From positions 546,768 to 610,767 of the forward strand of contig NZ_RBZV01000003.1 in the NCBI RefSeq assembly GCF_003628145.1: DNA of 64,000 bases, read 5' to 3'. This DNA comes from Trinickia fusca (GTDB taxonomy: Bacteria > Pseudomonadota > Gammaproteobacteria > Burkholderiales > Burkholderiaceae). Made by a program: the position numbers and the translations under genes. Positions within the stretch are counted from its first letter, which is position 1; every line of letters begins with the position of its first letter. This document shows, piece by piece, positions 61,437-64,000 of this stretch. The notes beneath the pieces are model-generated. The model was given only the letters and a program-made list of their open reading frames with translations. It had not been told where the DNA came from and did not search any database.

Positions 61437-62147
61437 TCATTGCGGTTCGCTGCCGCATGCGAGCGGCATCTTGAGACTGCCCTGGGCTGCGGGCGCGGGA
61501 TTGGCAGGCCCCGGCGATGCCGCGAGCCACGCCGCGACGGCGCTGATGTCGTCGTTGCTCAGGCGCGAGGCCACGTCGTGCATGCAATCAGGTGCGATCG
61601 AAGCGCGTGTGCCGTAGCGCCAAGCGCCCAGTTGCGCGCTGATGTACTCGGCGTGCAGGCCCAGCAGGCCCGGGATGGCCGGCTCCATGCCTGTCAGCGC
61701 TGCGCCGTGACACGCCGCGCACGCGGGAATGTGCTGCGCGGGGTCGCCAGCCTTCACGAGCTGCTGACCGCGCTGCAATACGGCCGGCGTCACGGCCGCC
61801 GTAAGCGCCGGCGGGTAGGGGGGACGCTGCGCGGCAAAGTACTCGGCGATACGACGCAGATAGGCGTCGGGCAGATAGGCGAGCAGGTAGTTCATGGGCG
61901 GGTACTGACGCCGCCCGTCGCGAAACGCGATCAATTGGTTGTACAGATAACCGGCAGGCTTGCCCGCCAGGCGCGGGAAGTAATCGTTGTCGGTGCCTTC
62001 GCCGTTTGCGCCGTGACAGGCGGCGCAGCCGAGCACGCGCGCTTGCATCGTGTCCGGCGCGCGCTCCATGTGCGGTTCCTGCGCGTGGAGCGCCCCTGCC
62101 CACAGTAGGCACGACAGAGCCCATGCAGCGGTTCTTCTCAGCATCAC
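61437..62147 (-). CDS. Diheme cytochrome c4-like protein (first gene of the oxidase operon)
   Basis: The 236-aa protein has a signal peptide (to about LHA at 22) and two CAACH sites at 41-45 and 143-147. This is a tandem class I arrangement of c4 type. It is the promoter-proximal gene and ends 11 bp before the triheme gene. Together the operon encodes seven c-type hemes plus the oxidase hemes and copper. Confidence 0.88.
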   Translation of the reverse strand: MMLRRTAAWALSCLLWAGALHAQEPHMERAPDTMQARVLGCAACHGANGEGTDNDYFPRLAGKPAGYLYNQLIAFRDGRRQYPPMNYLLAYLPDAYLRRIAEYFAAQRPPYPPALTAAVTPAVLQRGQQLVKAGDPAQHIPACAACHGAALTGMEPAIPGLLGLHAEYISAQLGAWRYGTRASIAPDCMHDVASRLSNDDISAVAAWLAASPGPANPAPAAQGSLKMPLACGSEPQ

Positions 62148-62308
62148 AATCTCGACTCCGGTGTTACGATCGATACGCCACGCGCGGGCGGCTTGTCACG
62201 TCAGTGTCACGCGACGCGCACAGCGGTGGGAACCGGAACGGCAATGCTACTTTTTGTGGCTGTGCCGACGATTCTAGTCAATGACACGACCTGGCCCAAG
62301 CGTCCTTG

Positions 62309-62348
62309 CCTGCATGCGTTCGCAGCCGAGCGAGCCACGCCATGCAGG
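62309..62348 (-). other. Strong hairpin in the probable leader of the oxidase operon
   Basis: On the minus strand an 8-bp stem (CCTGCATG with CATGCAGG) continues past one bulged G into CGT/ACG and then TCGC/GCGA, 15 bp in all. If transcription starts near 62380, it occupies about +32 to +71 of a 5' leader of some 230 nt. No T-run follows. Confidence 0.5.
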
Positions 62349-62386
62349 TTTGTCGGCCAGACCGGTTCGGTCGCCAAAACGGGGCT

Positions 62387-62428
62387 ATTAAACCTGTTGC
62401 GCATAACACAAACCTTGATCTAGATCAT
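62387..62428 (-). promoter_or_regulatory. Candidate FNR box and -10 for the oxidase operon
   Basis: TTGATctagATCAT (62415-62428) matches the FNR consensus TTGAT-N4-ATCAA at nine of ten defined positions. On the minus strand TTTAAT (62387-62392) is centred 32 bp away, the geometry of a class II FNR-activated promoter (box near -41.5). The rest of the 530-bp gap (62148-62677) holds no supported gene. A weaker FNR-like site lies at 62268-62281. Confidence 0.62.
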
Positions 62429-62677
62429 GATCCGCACCGGTTTTATGGTGCACAAACGACAGTCGGCGCCCTTCTGCGCAGGGGGTGCCACGCCGGGCTT
62501 GGCTCGGCGGCTTTGTGCGACGGTTAGCCGCGCGCGATCGGATGACAACGGGCCGTATCCGAGCGAAGCTTGTCGCAGGTGGGACAAGGCGCCTTCCCCG
62601 CGGCAACCGGCCGTATCACGGGAACGGTGTCACGGACGTGCGTAGGCGTCCGACAACGATTGAATAAGGGGAAGCAA

Positions 62678-63454
62678 ATGTTGGTAGCGAGCGAGCGTAC
62701 GGCGTTGCCTGCCGCGGGGTGCGAGGAGTCTGTCTCCACAACGCGCATGAAGGACGGGGAAGCAAAGGGGCCTTCGTGCAAGTCGTGCTCGATGCGCCAC
62801 TTCTGCGCGATGACGCCGGAGGAGCTCGAGTCCACTGATCAAATGGACGAACTTGTACACAGCTACCGTCACTTGAAGAAAGGCGAGGCCCTATATCGGG
62901 TCGGCGATTCTTTCAAAAACCTTTACGCGGTCCGCACCGGATCGTTCAAGAAACTCTCGCTGCTGCCCGACGGTCGCGAGCAGGTGACGGGCTTCTTCCT
63001 GGCCGGCGAGGCACTCGGCGTCGACGGTATCTCGGCAGGCCGCTACGCGAACGATGTGATCGCCCTTGAAGACAGCAGCGTCTGCGTAATGCCGTTCGAA
63101 AAGCTCGAGTTGCTGAGCCGCGAGGTGGGCGCCGTCCAGCACCACCTGTACCGGGTGCTGAGCGCGGAGGTCGTGCGCGAGAGCGGGCTCATGCTGCTGC
63201 TCGGCACCATGACCGCCGATGAGCGCGTCGCCACGTTCCTGCTCGATCTGTCGCGCCGCTGGAAGCAGCGCGCCTATTCGCCGACGCAGTTCGTGCTGCG
63301 CATGACGCGCGAGGAAACGGGCAGCTTTCTCGGCATCAAGCTCGAGACGGTGAGCCGCACGCTGTCGCGCTTTCAGAAGAAAGGCTGGATCTCCGTGAAG
63401 GGCAAGGAGGTGCGCATCCTCGACTTCGGCGGGCTGACGCAGGCCGGCCACTGA
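62678..63454 (+). CDS. fnr: FNR-type oxygen-sensing transcriptional regulator
   Basis: The 258-aa Crp/Fnr protein has C34, C37 and C43 in CKSCSMRHFC, with the same spacing as in E. coli FNR, and a fourth cysteine at 136, enough to hold the oxygen-labile 4Fe-4S cluster. A cyclic-nucleotide-type barrel (about 60-150) and dimer helix precede the helix-turn-helix, where E223, S226 and R227 (LETVSR) match the residues that read TTGAT. ATG 62678 follows AAGGGGAAGCAA. It is divergent from the oxidase operon. Confidence 0.93.
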   Translation: MLVASERTALPAAGCEESVSTTRMKDGEAKGPSCKSCSMRHFCAMTPEELESTDQMDELVHSYRHLKKGEALYRVGDSFKNLYAVRTGSFKKLSLLPDGREQVTGFFLAGEALGVDGISAGRYANDVIALEDSSVCVMPFEKLELLSREVGAVQHHLYRVLSAEVVRESGLMLLLGTMTADERVATFLLDLSRRWKQRAYSPTQFVLRMTREETGSFLGIKLETVSRTLSRFQKKGWISVKGKEVRILDFGGLTQAGH

Positions 63455-63465
63455 CGTTGCGGTGG

Positions 63466-63485
63466 CGGGCGGGCTGAACCGCCCG
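63466..63485 (+). terminator. Short hairpin after fnr
   Basis: A 7-bp GC stem (63466-63472 with 63479-63485) with a 6-nt loop lies 11 bp after the stop. There is no T-run. Confidence 0.35.
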
Positions 63486-63528
63486 GTAGTGGCAGGGACC
63501 CTTCACGTGGATCGGAGAACAAGGCACG

Positions 63529-63573
63529 CCTCTTGCTCGCTTTCGCCTATAGCGAAACCATCGAGCAAAGAGG
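63529..63573 (+). promoter_or_regulatory. Hairpin sequestering the lipoprotein Shine-Dalgarno sequence
   Basis: CCTCTT-GCTCG (63529-63539) pairs with CGAGC-AAGAGG (63562-63573, one bulged A), and an inner TTTCGC/GCGAAA stem caps it, 17 bp in total. The 3' arm contains AGAGG (63569-63573), 6 nt before the ATG at 63580. Folding would hide the ribosome-binding site. Confidence 0.6.
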
Positions 63574-63579
63574 CAACCC

Positions 63580-63771
63580 ATGATTCGATCTGGACGATTC
63601 AAGCATTTGAGCATCGGTGGCGTGCTCGCGGCGCTTGCGCTGCTGAGCGGCTGCACATTGGGCGGTGCGGCTGCAGGCGGCTATATCGGTCACGAAACGA
63701 CGCATAGCACCGTTGGTACGGTCGGTGGTGCCGTAGCAGGCGGTATCGTCGGCTACGAGCTCGGCAAGTAA
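63580..63771 (+). CDS. Small glycine-zipper lipoprotein
   Basis: The 63-aa protein has a lipoprotein signal with lipobox LLSGC (C25) and a mature part made of two Gly-rich helices (GGAAAGGYIGHETTHSTV and GGAVAGGIVGYELGK, a glycine-zipper 2TM pattern), as in small outer-membrane or stress lipoproteins of the OsmB/SlyB type. The start codon is placed 6 nt after a Shine-Dalgarno sequence that is buried in a hairpin. Confidence 0.82.
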   Translation: MIRSGRFKHLSIGGVLAALALLSGCTLGGAAAGGYIGHETTHSTVGTVGGAVAGGIVGYELGK

Positions 63772-63891
63772 TCCAGCTTTTTCATTCAACGTTACCGCTT
63801 TACAAGATCATCGCAGCGTTCCCGCCGATTTTCGATGACCGGCGTTCTGACGATGATTCGCAATCCTTACCGATTGTGAACGTGGGAACCA

Positions 63892-64000
63892 TCACGCCGA
63901 AAACGCACGAATCATGCCGGCCGCGACCGTATGATGCGTGGCCTCGTCGATCAGCACGAACGCGCCCGTGCCCGGATGCGCCTCGTACGTGTCGCACACG
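63892..64000 (-). CDS. cysN: Sulfate adenylyltransferase subunit 1 CysN (C-terminal end)
   Basis: The last 35 codons of a gene that runs off the right edge translate to a tail with HPGTGAFVLIDEATHHTVAAGMI. This matches the C-terminal barrel of the CysN GTPase, where NRATGSFILIDEATN-TVAAGMI is typical. CysN with CysD activates sulfate to APS. The call rests on this short tail only. Confidence 0.72.
   Translation of the reverse strand, partial: VCDTYEAHPGTGAFVLIDEATHHTVAAGMIRAFSA

Noticed and set aside
62207..62404. A 65-codon minus-strand frame in the fnr-oxidase gap
   Set aside because: Its start codon lies upstream of the proposed -10, it has no good ribosome-binding site, and it covers the leader hairpin.

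Overview
This 64 kb window is GC-rich, almost fully coding chromosomal DNA. It looks like the main chromosome of a beta-proteobacterium of the family Burkholderiaceae (Burkholderia sensu lato, e.g. Paraburkholderia or Trinickia). The evidence is gene order and protein flavour: hslVU, a RegBA-type pair, argB and slmA, then metXW, gatCAB next to mreBCD-mrdA-rodA, and rsmB-DUF4390-ntrY-ntrX next to htpX, fmt, def and dprA. No phage, integrase, IS element, rRNA or CRISPR array was seen.

Layout. 1-11.1 kb: end of hslV, hslU, a VOC protein, a cysteine-rich CWC protein with a RegB/RegA-like redox two-component system, argB, a HAD 5'-nucleotidase overlapping slmA, a SAM-II-like RNA candidate before metX-metW, an AmpG-like permease and an M48 protease. 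11.2-17.3 kb: three tandem secreted type-B carboxylesterases, two of them behind the same 94-bp leader. 17.3-33 kb: xth, ppk2, gatCAB, the rod-shape operon, a Sel1 protein with an HpaI-type aldolase, and queC-queE-queD. 33-43.3 kb: tRNA-Phe, ntrYX with DUF4390 and rsmB, htpX, a LysE exporter, fmt, def and dprA. 43.4-53 kb: thioredoxin-like protein, topoisomerase III, LysR regulator, pckG, a D-2-hydroxyacid dehydrogenase, a patatin, a PaaI thioesterase and tRNA-Lys. 53.2-56.7 kb: an accessory stretch with the mqsRA toxin-antitoxin pair and a possible metal-linked group (DUF2946, an exported barrel-like protein, CopC, DUF4336). 56.9-63.5 kb: a six-gene B-type heme-copper oxidase operon with seven predicted c-type hemes, facing an FNR-type oxygen sensor. 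The right end holds a small glycine-zipper lipoprotein and the C-terminus of cysN.

How the genes work together. Three systems read oxygen or redox state: RegBA-like, NtrYX-like and FNR. The oxidase operon is a probable target, because a near-consensus FNR box sits 32 bp, centre to centre, from a -10-like hexamer pointing at it. The mre-mrd genes, slmA, ampG and the M48 protease serve cell shape, division and envelope turnover.

Most worth a second look: the SAM-II-like leader with an inserted hairpin (6871-6943); the oxidase operon with an orphan triheme cytochrome and its structured leader; the hairpin burying the Shine-Dalgarno sequence of the lipoprotein (63529-63573); and the triplicated esterases with duplicated leader. 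All identifications are from reading sequence and recalled family motifs; no database search was run.
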